From contig DUMW01000045.1 in assembly GCA_012839765.1 (NCBI GenBank), positions 1-48,544 on the forward strand: a stretch of 48,544 bases of DNA, in the 5' to 3' direction. Source of the DNA: Bacillota bacterium. GTDB taxonomy: Bacteria > Bacillota > Limnochordia > DUMW01. A model generated the notes under the pieces. It searched no databases. It was not told the origin of the DNA and was given only the letters and a program-made list of their open reading frames with translations. The position numbers and the translations under genes are program-made. Numbering within the stretch: the first letter of the stretch is position 1; the number at the start of each line of letters is the position of its first letter. Positions 37,864-46,607 of this stretch are shown piece after piece.

Positions 37864-38172
37864 ATGGAGGATATGAGACATACTCCAGCTTGCGATAAAT
37901 GTCGGGTGTGGACCGATGAAGAATTGTTGAAAGATCTCACCGTCCGCTTGAATCGCATTGAAGGTCAGATCCGGGGGATCAACCGAATGCTAAACGAAGG
38001 CGTCTATTGCAACGATGTGTTGGTGCAGATCGCTTCCGCCCAATCCGCTTTGCAGAGCGTGACAAAGCTGCTTTTGAAACAACACATGAAGTCCTGCGTT
38101 CTTGAACGGTTGAAAGCCGGGGAAGAACAGGTAATTGATGAGCTACTGCACACGATTTTCAAGTTGCGGTAG
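37864..38172 (+). CDS. csoR: Copper-sensing repressor CsoR
   Basis: A 102-residue all-helical repressor of the CsoR/RcnR family. Cys49, His74 and Cys78 (YCND and HMKSC) form the conserved Cu(I) site, and [15 protein letters not shown] is the DNA-contact helix. The frame is open far upstream, but AAGGAGG with 8-base spacing selects the ATG at 37864 (the ATG at 37858 is too close). It lies 17 bases before copA and likely represses both genes. Confidence 0.93.
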   Translation: MEDMRHTPACDKCRVWTDEELLKDLTVRLNRIEGQIRGINRMLNEGVYCNDVLVQIASAQSALQSVTKLLLKQHMKSCVLERLKAGEEQVIDELLHTIFKLR

Positions 38173-38189
38173 AAACAGGAGGCGATACC

Positions 38190-40583
38190 ATGGCTCAGAG
38201 TACTAAGGCACTTAGTGTGCTCAGACTGTCCATTGGTGGTATGAAGTGTGCCGGTTGTGTTGCGGGAATAGAAGAATACCTGAAACACAAACCTGGTGTT
38301 GTGGAAGTGCAGATCAATCTGGTCACCGAGGAAGGGACCATCACCTACGATGATACAGTGATTAGCGCCGGTGAACTTGTAAAGACGGTGGAGGAACTGG
38401 GTTACCAGGTGGGTACAAAACGGGTTGAGCTCGCGATTGAAGGCATGTCCTGCGCCTCTTGTTCCGGGAAGGTGGAGTCTCACCTCAACAGCTTGTCTGG
38501 GGTGAAGAAGGCCACCGTTAATCTGGCCACCGGCAAAGGTTTTGTGGAGTATTTTTCCGGTGTGCTTACCCCGGAAGAAATCCGGGCGGAAGTAGAAGGG
38601 CTTGGCTATCCTGCCACCATCCTCCAGGGGGCTGGCGACTATGAGCAACGGAAACAGGCCCGGGAGGCAGAGATCCGGAAGCAGTGGTTGCGCTTTTTGG
38701 GTGCACTGCTTTTATCCCTTCCCTTGATTGTGATTCACTTGATGCATATGCTCGGGATGACGGCAGCGGTCTTAGACCCGTGGATCCAGTTCTTGTTGGC
38801 CACCCCGGTGCAGTTTGTGGCCGGCTGGCCCTTTTACCGTGGTTCCTACCACGCTTTGAAGGCTGGTAGCCCTAATATGGATGTACTGATTGCCCTTGGG
38901 ACTTCCGCCGCATACTTCTACAGTGTGGCTGCCCTTTTTGCCGGTTGGGAGACTTTATATTTTGAATCGGCAGCGGTATTGATCACCATCATTCTCCTGG
39001 GGCGGGTATTGGAAGCGGTGGCCAAAGGGCGTACTTCCCAGGCCATTGAGAAACTGATGGATCTGCAGGTCAAAACCGCCTCGGTGCTCTACAACGGCGA
39101 GGAAAAACAGGTGCCGGTGGAAGAATTAGTGGTGGGGGACATTGTGCTGGTGCGTCCCGGGGAAAGGATCCCTGTGGATGGGGTTATCGTAGAGGGCAGA
39201 ACTAGTGTTGATGAATCGATGCTCACTGGGGAGAGTATTCCCGTAGAGAAGAATCCCGGCGACGAAGTGGTGGGAGCCACCATCAACAAACAAGGCAGTT
39301 TCACCTTCCGGGTTACTAGGGTGGGTGAGGATACGGTTCTGTCCCAGATTATCCGTCTGGTGGAGGAAGCCCAAGGTTCCAAGGCTCCGATTCAGCGCTT
39401 GGCTGATCAAGTGTCCCGGTATTTTGTACCCGGGGCCATCGTCCTGGCTGTGCTGACTTTCCTTGGTTGGTATCCCTTTGTTGGTTTTACTGAAGCGCTT
39501 CTGCACATGACTACGGTTTTGGTGGTGGCGTGCCCCTGTGCCATGGGATTGGCCACACCTACAGCCATCATGGTGGGAACAGGTCTCGGTGCCGAAGTGG
39601 GGATCTTGATCCGGGGTGGTGAGCACCTGGAGCGGATGGGTAAAGTGGATACGGTGGTCTTAGACAAAACCGGTACCATTACCGAAGGCTCTCCCACCGT
39701 TACCGACGTGATAGTGTTTCCGCCGCATGATGAAAAAGAGGTCTTAGGCTACGTGGGTGCCGCGGAAAAACTGTCCGAACATCCGCTGGCTGAAGCCATT
39801 GTCAATTACGCGGTGGAGATTGGGGCAAGTTTCCCTTCCATTGAAGATTTCGAAGCCATTCCCGGTAAGGGAATTCGCTTCAGTGTGCAGGATGTTCTCT
39901 GGTACGTGGGTAATGAGCGCTTGATGACAGAACAACAGGTTGAATTTGACTATTCCCTGGTCCAGCGTCTGGAAGATGAGGGCAAGACGGTGGTGTTGGT
40001 GGCTAACCGGGACCGGGCCATTGGCGTGCTGGCCGTGGCGGACAGAATCAAAGAATCGGCACCGGAGGCCATTCGGGAACTTGCCCGGATGGGCATCGAT
40101 GTGTACATGCTCACCGGAGATCGGGAGCGGACCGCCCGGGCCATTGCGTCACAAGTAGGTATTCAACATGTAGTGGCCCAAGTGCTGCCTGAAGACAAGG
40201 CAGTCCAGGTGAACCAACTGAAGGATCAAGGCCGGGTGGTGGCCATGGTGGGAGACGGGATCAATGACGCCCCGGCCCTGGCCTCGGCCGATGTGGGGTT
40301 GGCTGTTGGCACGGGCACCGATATTGCTATCGAAAGTGCCTCCATCACCCTAACCCGAGGGGATTTGCGAGCCATTCCGGCCGCGGTGCGGTTATCCCGG
40401 CAGACCTTGCGTAAGATCAAGCAAAACCTGTTTTGGGCCGTGGTTTACAACACAGCCGTGATTCCCTTGGCAATCTTCGGTGTGTTCACACCGGTGATTG
40501 GGGGTGCCGCCATGGCTCTGAGTTCCATTTCGGTGGTGGCCAACTCCCTGCTCCTAAGACGGTTCGATCCCTTTGCTTTCTAA
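38190..40583 (+). CDS. copA: Copper-exporting P1B-type ATPase
   Basis: A 797-residue heavy-metal ATPase with two N-terminal HMA domains (MKCAGC at 18-23, MSCASC at 86-91), an actuator domain with TGES, the CPC transport motif at 448-450, the phosphorylation motif DKTGT starting at Asp492, [10 protein letters not shown] and [10 protein letters not shown]. Eight membrane helices are expected. It exports Cu(I). AGGAGG precedes the ATG. A hairpin follows the gene. Confidence 0.97.
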   Translation: MAQSTKALSVLRLSIGGMKCAGCVAGIEEYLKHKPGVVEVQINLVTEEGTITYDDTVISAGELVKTVEELGYQVGTKRVELAIEGMSCASCSGKVESHLNSLSGVKKATVNLATGKGFVEYFSGVLTPEEIRAEVEGLGYPATILQGAGDYEQRKQAREAEIRKQWLRFLGALLLSLPLIVIHLMHMLGMTAAVLDPWIQFLLATPVQFVAGWPFYRGSYHALKAGSPNMDVLIALGTSAAYFYSVAALFAGWETLYFESAAVLITIILLGRVLEAVAKGRTSQAIEKLMDLQVKTASVLYNGEEKQVPVEELVVGDIVLVRPGERIPVDGVIVEGRTSVDESMLTGESIPVEKNPGDEVVGATINKQGSFTFRVTRVGEDTVLSQIIRLVEEAQGSKAPIQRLADQVSRYFVPGAIVLAVLTFLGWYPFVGFTEALLHMTTVLVVACPCAMGLATPTAIMVGTGLGAEVGILIRGGEHLERMGKVDTVVLDKTGTITEGSPTVTDVIVFPPHDEKEVLGYVGAAEKLSEHPLAEAIVNYAVEIGASFPSIEDFEAIPGKGIRFSVQDVLWYVGNERLMTEQQVEFDYSLVQRLEDEGKTVVLVANRDRAIGVLAVADRIKESAPEAIRELARMGIDVYMLTGDRERTARAIASQVGIQHVVAQVLPEDKAVQVNQLKDQGRVVAMVGDGINDAPALASADVGLAVGTGTDIAIESASITLTRGDLRAIPAAVRLSRQTLRKIKQNLFWAVVYNTAVIPLAIFGVFTPVIGGAAMALSSISVVANSLLLRRFDPFAF

Positions 40584-40597
40584 ACACTAACCCAAAG

Positions 40598-40632
40598 GGT
40601 TCCCGAACGGAACTAGGCTCTGTTCGGGAACC
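40598..40632 (+). terminator. Hairpin after copA
   Basis: Perfect 11-bp inverted repeat GGTTCCCGAAC / GTTCGGGAACC with a 13-base loop, 15 bases after the copA stop. A pyrimidine stretch rather than a pure T-run follows. Confidence 0.6.
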
Positions 40633-40702
40633 TTCCTTCAAAGCTTGACAAGATCTTCGATCCCGTTCGCACGTTTTGTCGCTGGCAGATCTCAATAGAC
40701 TC

Positions 40703-40731
40703 TTGACTTGGGATTCTAGGGGAGCTATAAT
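40703..40731 (+). promoter_or_regulatory. Promoter of the tRNA-Val/Gly/Thr cluster
   Basis: TTGACT (40703-40708), a 17-base spacer and TATAAT (40726-40731), 14 bases before the first tRNA. Strong sigma-A-type promoter. Confidence 0.85.
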
Positions 40732-40744
40732 GTTAACACAAGGC

Positions 40745-40819
40745 GGGCGCGTAGCTCAGCGGGAGAGCGCTGCACTCACATTGCAGAGGTCGCTGGTTCG
40801 AAACCAGCCGTGCCCACCA
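40745..40819 (+). tRNA. tRNA-Val (anticodon CAC)
   Basis: 75 bases, CCA encoded. Acceptor GGGCGCG/CGTGCCC with one G-U pair, anticodon stem CTGCA/TGCAG with loop CTCACAT, T arm GCTGG/CCAGC. Reads GUG. Confidence 0.96.
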
Positions 40820-40832
40820 TTATTTATTTTGA

Positions 40833-40908
40833 GCGGGCGTAGCTCAGTTGGTAGAGCATCAGCTTCCCAAGCTGAGGGCCGCGGGTTCGAGCCCCGTCGC
40901 CCGCTCCA
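40833..40908 (+). tRNA. tRNA-Gly (anticodon CCC)
   Basis: 76 bases, CCA encoded. Acceptor GCGGGCG/CGCCCGC, anticodon stem TCAGC/GCTGA with loop TTCCCAA, T loop TTCGAGC. Reads GGG. Confidence 0.96.
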
Positions 40909-40913
40909 GCTGT

Positions 40914-40988
40914 GCCGGCGTAGCTCAATGGTAGAGCAGCTGAATCGTAATCAGCAGGTTGTAGGTTCAAGTCCTATCGCCGGCTCCA
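40914..40988 (+). tRNA. tRNA-Thr (anticodon CGT)
   Basis: 75 bases, CCA encoded. Acceptor GCCGGCG/CGCCGGC, anticodon stem GCTGA/TCAGC with loop ATCGTAA, T arm GTAGG/CCTAT. Reads ACG. An integrase remnant begins about 60 bases past its 3' end, so it may be the attachment site of the neighbouring island. Confidence 0.96.
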
Positions 40989-40991
40989 GAT

Positions 40992-41024
40992 AAAACCCCG
41001 ATTCTACAGGGGTTTTCTTTTTTT
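40992..41024 (+). terminator. Terminator of the tRNA cluster
   Basis: AAAACCCC / GGGGTTTT 8-bp stem with a 9-base loop, then C and seven T. Confidence 0.93.
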
Positions 41025-41049
41025 GTCCTGAAAGGGAGAAAGAAGAATC

Positions 41050-41812
41050 AGCCGGTCATTTGGCCGAAATCGGTTGAGCAGGACCAGTCCAATTGACAGT
41101 TGTTGTGGAGACGATTGCACAGGTCCTTCTGAGTGCCCAACGTCTTCGTTGGAGGAATATAATGGATCCCGACATTCCTTGCAAGAATGCGGAGGGCCTT
41201 GCGAATATAGCCAATGTCTGGTACATTCCCCGTTCGATCAGTCACCACAAGATTAGTCCCAACATTGTACCCTCTAATATCTCTTTCTCTGCCTTGTGTC
41301 GGGCTAGGGCCGCCACAGAAACGGTGTGGTGGGTAGGCACCTCGAACGCCCCGTCTTGGTAACTCCAATGACGGAATTCTCCGGTGTGCGCTCCTTGACT
41401 GCGGCATCAATGATGATATCGTGGTGGTGCATTCGTTCCCAACGCAAAGCAAGTATCTCGCCGGGGCGTAAATCCAACTTTACTCCAAGTACCAATGAAT
41501 ATGTCGTAGAGGTTTCAAACGTCAAGCAGGAATACACCTTCTGCACATCGTCAAAACTCCAGACGTCTTTCCCTGTCTCGTCTAGGGCGTGACGTCACCT
41601 CCAATTTGCGGAAATCGAGTCGGTGGCATTTGTCTCGGTTTGCGCACCAGTTCAAGGACGCTTGTAAGGCTCTCTTGTTGTGTCGGTCAATTCTTGGGTT
41701 CCTTGCCAAGGCTTTTCGAAGGTGTAAGACGGTCAGGCCTTTACGGCGTTTAGTGCCTAGTTCCGGCAATAGTTCGTCTTCAAATCGTTGCCGGTAGAAC
41801 CGAAGTTTATAT
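41050..41812 (-). pseudogene. Broken tyrosine recombinase (integrase)
   Basis: Pieces of one phage/island-type integrase are spread over different minus-strand frames. The arm/core-binding part is seen near 41780-41570, then KDVWSFDDVQKVYSCL and LRPGEILALRWE with a catalytic Arg in the region 41560-41410, AAVKERTPENSVIGVTKTGRSR near 41400-41330, and a final NLVVTDRTGN...ARNVGIHYIPPKTL piece near 41255-41120. The frames are joined only by frameshifts, and the usual HxLRHT and catalytic Tyr region is scrambled, so it is dead. It points to the tRNA-Thr gene. Confidence 0.75.
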
Positions 41813-41848
41813 GGCTTCTGTACTGGCTAATGTGTTCGCGTAGGCCTC

Positions 41849-42028
41849 TTGTACTGTCTGGTAGTTGGTGTCGGCATCCTGGGGCCATTGACGCTGACGG
41901 CTACCAATGCGGACGAAGTTGGTGCAGGTCCTCAGATACCAAGCGCGGAGTACTACTACTCACTGGCTAAGGCGCGAAAAGAATCCCGGGTCTTCTTGTT
42001 AGGGTGGCTGAACAGGGCCTATTCCTGA
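41849..42028 (+). CDS. Possible 59-residue membrane-anchored or secreted peptide
   Basis: A TTG-started frame with a hydrophobic N-terminus (CLVVGVGILGPLTLTA) and a polar C-terminus ending in LLGWLNRAYS. No good ribosome site is seen, and the 5' part may have been lost in island decay. It ends 16 bases before the next small gene. Family unknown; could be noise. Confidence 0.3.
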   Translation: MYCLVVGVGILGPLTLTATNADEVGAGPQIPSAEYYYSLAKARKESRVFLLGWLNRAYS

Positions 42029-42044
42029 TGGGGAGGTTTAACCC

Positions 42045-42170
42045 ATGGAACAGTTCCTTGAGTTTCTATTCACGTTCCAGGTGTTAGGCGTTCTAGCTTT
42101 TGTTGCTTTTTTCGCCTTGTTTTTCTCATGTGGTTCCTGGTGGAAAAGACGGGTATGCTGGTTGGGCTGA
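42045..42170 (+). CDS. 41-residue membrane peptide, possibly frameshifted into the next frame
   Basis: ATG at 42045 has GGGGAGG 10 bases upstream, the best ribosome site in this stretch. The frame encodes a single hydrophobic helix (FLEFLFTFQVLGVLAFVAFF) and ends at TGA 42168. At 42107-42113 it contains T-TTT-TTC in the phase of a canonical -1 slippery heptamer. A -1 shift there would enter the open frame continuing to 42517 with no stop. Either this is a coupled pair, a programmed frameshift, or a recent frameshift mutation in a larger gene. Confidence 0.45.
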   Translation: MEQFLEFLFTFQVLGVLAFVAFFALFFSCGSWWKRRVCWLG

Positions 42171-42517
42171 AAGGCTACGAGAAGCTATCCTTGGCCATGG
42201 AGGTTTTCTCGGACAAGTTTTACGAAGCGTTTGGCCGAGAGCCCGCGCCTGGCGATGGGGGGTGGGAGGTCAAGGTGCTTAGGTGGCTATGTAGACTTGA
42301 AAGGAAGGACGACGTCCGGGTCCTTTTTTCGAGTCAGCTCGAAGAATCCGAAGGAGACCGCGGCCTAGCGGGCGATGTCCATGTCTACTGGGAGGGGCAA
42401 TCGTGGACAAGTAGGGAGTGGGCCCAGTATCAGAGGGCCCTGCGACGAAACAAGGGCTGTTGGGAGGAGGAAGTCAGACGCTGGTGGAATAATAGGTCAC
42501 GTCCATCCAGCATTTAA
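42128..42517 (+). CDS. Hypothetical 129-residue protein (downstream frame)
   Basis: Open frame starting at an ATG inside the preceding small gene, -1 relative to it. The product is hydrophilic with many Trp, Arg and Glu (WEVKVLRWLCRLERKDD, WEEEVRRWW) after a short hydrophobic start. No own ribosome site is seen, so it would need coupling or frameshifting from the gene at 42045. I do not recognise it. Confidence 0.4.
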   Translation: MWFLVEKTGMLVGLKGYEKLSLAMEVFSDKFYEAFGREPAPGDGGWEVKVLRWLCRLERKDDVRVLFSSQLEESEGDRGLAGDVHVYWEGQSWTSREWAQYQRALRRNKGCWEEEVRRWWNNRSRPSSI

Positions 42518-42780
42518 TGTGAGATTGTTCCCTTCAAGTCAAGGGTCACGTCCCCATGGAAAGCCGAAGAGAGGCTTCGTAGGGGCCTTCTTAGATCTGT
42601 AGGTTGAGATGCCCTAGGGGCCGTCCTAGGCATTTCCCGCATGCAGAACGCTCCGGCGTCTTGGAGTTGTTGGAATGCAAAATGGTGGCCTATACAGGGG
42701 CTTGGACTCGCCTACTCAAATCTGCGTTTCCTGCAAAGAAACTGCTCGGAAAAATGGTTGTTTCGTGGATCACATAGTCA
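42518..42780. other. Intergenic, no recognised gene
   Basis: Nothing supported here apart from a small inverted repeat CCTAGG-GGCCGT-CCTAGG near 42613-42630. Confidence 0.3.
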
Positions 42781-42827
42781 TTGACGTAGCGGGTCCAATG
42801 CATTAGTATATAAGCATATGATTATAT
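42781..42827 (+). promoter_or_regulatory. arsR promoter and ArsR-type operator
   Basis: TTGACG (42781-42786), a 17-base spacer and TAGTAT (42804-42809). An A/T-rich inverted repeat ATATAA-GCATATGA-TTATAT (42808-42827) overlaps the -10 box and start site, as in ArsR/SmtB-repressed promoters. The gene right after it is arsR. Confidence 0.75.
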
Positions 42828-42833
42828 AAGGCG

Positions 42834-43214
42834 GTGGTTGCTATTACGGCATTAGTCGAAAGGTTGAAAGTCTTGGCAGATATTACCAGGCTGAGAATAC
42901 TGAAGTTGCTTATCGGCAGGGAGTATTGTGTTTGTGAGTTGAGGGAGATCATCGATATCAGTCAGCCCGGGATATCGCAGCATTTGCGAAAGCTTAAAAC
43001 AGCTGGCTTTGTAATTGAACGAAGAGAAGGCCAGTGGGTATACTACAAAGCCGACGAAGGAGCCCTTAGGGGGTTCCAGGCGGATCTTTCTCGCTTCCTC
43101 AGCGCTGATCTAGCATCCATTCCGGAAATGGCCAAGGAGTTAGAAAAGGCACAGCATCTGGATGAAAACCCGGTTGTGATAGCGTGCAAATCAGGCTCTA
43201 CAGGCAGTTGTTAG
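42834..43214 (+). CDS. arsR: ArsR-family arsenite-responsive repressor
   Basis: A 126-residue winged-helix repressor. The metal-binding ECVCEL-type motif appears as CVCEL (Cys32, Cys34) in the recognition-helix region, and QPGISQHLRKLKTAGFV is the DNA-binding helix pair. The GTG at 42834 directly follows AAGGCG; spacing is short. It heads the arsenic locus and probably represses it until As(III) binds. Confidence 0.9.
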   Translation: MVAITALVERLKVLADITRLRILKLLIGREYCVCELREIIDISQPGISQHLRKLKTAGFVIERREGQWVYYKADEGALRGFQADLSRFLSADLASIPEMAKELEKAQHLDENPVVIACKSGSTGSC

Positions 43215-43229
43215 TTGGCAATGGGAACG

Positions 43230-43570
43230 CGGCTGGTTGGCATCATGTTCTTATGTACAGGTAATCCTGCTGAAGTCAGATGGCTGAGGAGCTGGTCAAC
43301 GCCCTTGGGGAAGATGCAGGCCTTAAGCTCAGGTCTAAAGGCCCACGGTTTAAGTCCCAGAGCGGCGGACGCGATGAACGAGGTCGGGATAGATATATCC
43401 CGCAATACCTCTGATTTCATCAATCAAGAATTGCTGGTAACCATTGCCCACAGACTCCGTTATCGGTGAGGTTCCAATGGCGTTTTGATGATTCAGTTAA
43501 GGTAGTTGGCACAAGTTTAGGGAAATCCGGGATGACATCACCCAAAAGCTCAAGGAGTCTCCCAGGGCAA
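43230..43570 (+). pseudogene. Broken arsenate reductase (low-molecular-weight phosphatase type)
   Basis: Fragments of an ArsC of the thioredoxin-coupled type occur in order but in different frames: LVGIMFLCTGN (about 43227-43263), then SC-stop-SQMAEELVNALGEDAGL after a shift, then SGLKAHGLSPRAADAMNEVGIDISRNTSDFINQELL (43335-43437), then a shifted WRFDDSVKVVGT and finally FREIRDDITQKLKE (about 43519-43560). The Arg codon of the catalytic CX5R loop has become a TGA stop. At least three frameshifts make it non-functional. Confidence 0.85.
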
Positions 43571-43667
43571 TATGGGCTGGGGGTATAGCTGGGAACAACA
43601 CCACCAGCCGCTCCGATATTTACTGAGAAAAGCGTATTTGATATTCCAGGTAAAGGAGTTGTGGGAA

Positions 43668-43904
43668 GTGAACATCAAGGTGCTGGGTTCTGGCTGTGCG
43701 AAGTGCAATAAGTTCGAACAACTGGTACGGGAGGTAGTGGAAGAAGAAGGGATTGATGCAACAGTAGAAAAGGTTACAGACCTCATTGAGATTATGGGCT
43801 ATGGGGTCATGACCACCCCTGCCTTGGTTATTGATGACAAGGTGGTATCCAGTGGGACCCTACCAAACAAAGACAAGCTCAAGGAATTGTTGGGTAGGCA
43901 ATGA
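43668..43904 (+). CDS. Small thioredoxin-like redox protein
   Basis: A 78-residue thioredoxin-fold protein (MTH895/TM0996 type) starting MNIKVLGSGCAKCNKFEQL, with the redox CAKC at residues 10-13 and the cis-Pro in MTTPALVID. GTG at 43668 follows AAAGGAG by 9 bases; the longer frame has no site. Such proteins often sit beside ArsP-like permeases. With arsC broken, its original partner may be missing. Confidence 0.9.
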   Translation: MNIKVLGSGCAKCNKFEQLVREVVEEEGIDATVEKVTDLIEIMGYGVMTTPALVIDDKVVSSGTLPNKDKLKELLGRQ

Positions 43905-44028
43905 GTCTTCTCTTGTGGTGCTGCTGAAGGGTGGCACCCAGCTATTAATACCTGCAGAATAGGGATTTGCATATCTTCGGCGATGGTTCTCTCAATGATT
44001 GATTATGACGCAGGGAGAGATGATTAGT

Positions 44029-45042
44029 ATGGCTATCCTTGGCTGGCTGAACGATCAACTTCTGAAGATGGAATGGCTTTCAGCATTAGTTAAGACGTTG
44101 GTTGAGAACGTGCTTGGTTTCGATGCTTCCACTAGGCTAGGTGGCAGCATTCATTTTTTTGTCTATGATACAATCAAAATTCTAGTGTTGCTCTCAACCC
44201 TGATTTTTGGGATTTCCTATATCCAGAGTTTTTTCCCACCAGAGCGAACCAGGAGGATTCTAAGCAGATTCACTGGGGTGGGGGCCAACATCGTGGGAGC
44301 GCTGATGGGAACCGTGACTCCTTTCTGTTCATGCTCTTCTATACCGATTTTTATTGGTTTCACCAATGCGGGGCTGCCGATCGGAGTCTCCTTTTCTTTC
44401 TTGATCTCATCACCTCTGGTGGACTTGGCATCAATTCTGCTGTTGGCCAGTGTCTTTAATTGGAGGATAGCCATAGCCTATGTATTGGTCGGTGTGCTTC
44501 TGGCTGTCGCCGGCGGCACCCTTATCAGTAAACTTAAGCTGGAAAGCTATGTTGAGTCCTTTGTTTATCGGAACCAGGCGATTGCAGTTGCTGCTGATGA
44601 GGTAGCAGAGATGACCAGCCAGGAACGGCTCACGTTTGCCAAGGAGCGGGTAGTGGACATCATCCGTCGGGTTTGGTTTTATGTCCTACTGGGAGTTGGT
44701 ATTGGCGCAGGTATCCACAATTGGATACCCGAGGGTGTTATTACTGCTATACTAGGAAGAGAAAACGCCTTTTCAGTCTTGATAGCTACCGTTGTAGGTG
44801 TGCCGATGTATGCGGATATTTTCGGGACATTACCAATAGCTGAAGCCCTTGTGGCTAAGGGCGTGGGATTAGGCACGGTCTTGTCTTTCATGATGGGGGT
44901 TACTAGCTTATCGCTGCCGTCCCTTATTCTCTTAAGAAGACTAGTGAAACCTAGACTCTTAGCGGTTTTCACCGGAATCGTCATAGTCGGGATTGTGATT
45001 ATAGGGTATGTCTTTAACGCTGTTGGTCATTGGTTTCTGTGA
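44029..45042 (+). CDS. arsP: ArsP/YraQ-type permease
   Basis: A 338-residue membrane protein with eight or more helices and the family motif TPFCSCSSIPIFIGF (Cys-Ser-Cys), followed by GLPIGVSFSFLISSPLVDLAS. ArsP proteins export trivalent organoarsenicals such as methylarsenite; related DUF318 permeases have unknown cargo. ATG at 44029 follows AGGGAGAG by 9 bases; the frame also opens at TTG 43999 and ATG 44020. Placement before arsM supports export of methylated arsenic. Confidence 0.85.
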   Translation: MAILGWLNDQLLKMEWLSALVKTLVENVLGFDASTRLGGSIHFFVYDTIKILVLLSTLIFGISYIQSFFPPERTRRILSRFTGVGANIVGALMGTVTPFCSCSSIPIFIGFTNAGLPIGVSFSFLISSPLVDLASILLLASVFNWRIAIAYVLVGVLLAVAGGTLISKLKLESYVESFVYRNQAIAVAADEVAEMTSQERLTFAKERVVDIIRRVWFYVLLGVGIGAGIHNWIPEGVITAILGRENAFSVLIATVVGVPMYADIFGTLPIAEALVAKGVGLGTVLSFMMGVTSLSLPSLILLRRLVKPRLLAVFTGIVIVGIVIIGYVFNAVGHWFL

Positions 45043-45158
45043 AAGGTGATTTGCGAGGAGAGGGAGAGCGTTAATGTCTTTCAGGTGGGCAGCTGGCTGA
45101 GGGATTAGAGCAAGGGACTTGAGTGAAGGTAGCTAGAAACGCGGGAGGAGAGGATATA

Positions 45159-45989
45159 ATGATGTCCCACGAACAGGGAGGCAAAAAAGAGGTTCTCGAT
45201 ACCTACAGGCGGATCGCCAGGGGCGAACAGAGTAGCTGCTGCGCAAGTGGATGCAGCTGCCATGGAAGTGAGGATCAGGGAGGGTTGACAGTTGCAGAAC
45301 GGGCGAGGCAACTAGGTTACACCGCGGATGATCTGAGTAAGATTCCTCAAGGAGTAAATCTAGGTCTAGGATGTGGTAATCCCTTGGCCCTGCTTTCTCT
45401 CGAGGAGGGAGAGACGGTTCTAGATTTGGGTAGCGGGGCTGGGTTAGACTGCTTTCTTGCCCGGCAGAAGGTGGGTCCATCCGGTAAGGTAATCGGAGTG
45501 GATATGACGCCAGAGATGGTTTTCCGAGCCCGGGAGACGGCAAGGCAACAAGGGTACGATAATGTCGAGTTTCGTTTGGGCGAGATAGAGTATCTGCCGG
45601 TCCGTGACGAGTCTGTTGATGTAGTTATTTCCAACTGTGTGATTAACCTTTCCCCGGAGAAAGAGCAAGTATTCAAAGAGATCTATCGGGTTTTGCGGGC
45701 CGGCGGTCGACTTAGTATTTCCGATATAGTTGCTCTAAAGCCTTTACCAAGGGAACTCAAAGACGATCCTGCCATGCTCTCGGGTTGTGTGGCTGGTGCC
45801 ATATTGGTTGATGAACTGCGGCAGCTGCTCCATTCCGTGGGTTTTCAGCATGTCCAGATGCAGTTTCCCGATAACAGTGGAGAGATAATTGACTCATGGT
45901 CGCCTTACTCCTTGTCAGAGTATGTCAGCCCCTGTCTAATTCAAGCTGTCAAGCCCAAGGACACCGGGGACCGCAAGACAGAGAACTAA
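45159..45989 (+). CDS. arsM: Arsenite S-adenosylmethionine methyltransferase
   Basis: A 276-residue ArsM. The family block NLGLGCGNP, the SAM site VLDLGSGAGLD, and the As(III)-binding Cys (in SNCVINLSPEK and in SGCVAGA) are present, as is the N-terminal Cys-rich CCASGC. It methylates As(III). GGAGGAGAGG precedes ATG 45159. Together with arsP it forms a methylate-and-export route. Confidence 0.93.
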   Translation: MMSHEQGGKKEVLDTYRRIARGEQSSCCASGCSCHGSEDQGGLTVAERARQLGYTADDLSKIPQGVNLGLGCGNPLALLSLEEGETVLDLGSGAGLDCFLARQKVGPSGKVIGVDMTPEMVFRARETARQQGYDNVEFRLGEIEYLPVRDESVDVVISNCVINLSPEKEQVFKEIYRVLRAGGRLSISDIVALKPLPRELKDDPAMLSGCVAGAILVDELRQLLHSVGFQHVQMQFPDNSGEIIDSWSPYSLSEYVSPCLIQAVKPKDTGDRKTEN

Positions 45990-46089
45990 TCGGCTAGAGA
46001 AGCACTAAAGCCTAGGGGCTGTCCTGCCCTCTGCCAGGCAACTCTAGTACACTCAGCTTTCACGGGAGTCACAAGGTGTTGCCAAGGCG

Positions 46090-46280
46090 CTCGGATGAAG
46101 AACGAGATGTTCTATCACTGCTGGTGGGACAATGTGTCGGTAGAGCAGTTCATCGAAGGGCTTGATAACTACCTCAGATGGTACAATGAGGAACGCATCA
46201 AAATATCACTAGGGGGTATGAGTCTCATCACTTACCGATGCAGCCTCGGGTTGGCGGTATGGGGCAGCACGCAAGTTCAA
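46090..46280 (+). pseudogene. IS3-family transposase fragment
   Basis: MKNEMFYHCWWDNVSVEQFIEGLDNYL, RWYNEERIKISLGGMSL and YRCSLGLAV are the C-terminal end of an IS3/IS150 OrfB transposase, including the last Glu of the DDE triad in KNEMFY. The rest of the gene and the inverted repeats are absent. Confidence 0.85.
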
Positions 46281-46607
46281 GAAGACATCCGCAGCCCCCG
46301 CGGGTCACTTGTATGTTGCAATCACATCTAGTCTTGCGTATATTACCGCTCCGTATCTCTTCCGTGGTACATAGTGTGTAGCGGAACTACTTTACCATGG
46401 GGCACCCACAGGCCTTTCCTTCTTGTAGCTGTGTAGTCCTTGTTGTACTTTGTTCCCTACCAGGGCTTTGGGGGACAGGCAGGTCGAAACGTAGTTGAAA
46501 TCGAAGAGCAGTATTGGAGAGTAAACCTGTTTGTGAAAGATCTTCGTGACTGCTGGTGAGGGTGAGACTGTTGAAGCGGAAGTTCGAGGGAACAGGAGTG
46601 AAATCTG
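46281..46607. other. Intergenic, no recognised gene
   Basis: About 330 bases between the transposase fragment and the sulfatase. No gene, tRNA or clear promoter was found. Confidence 0.3.
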
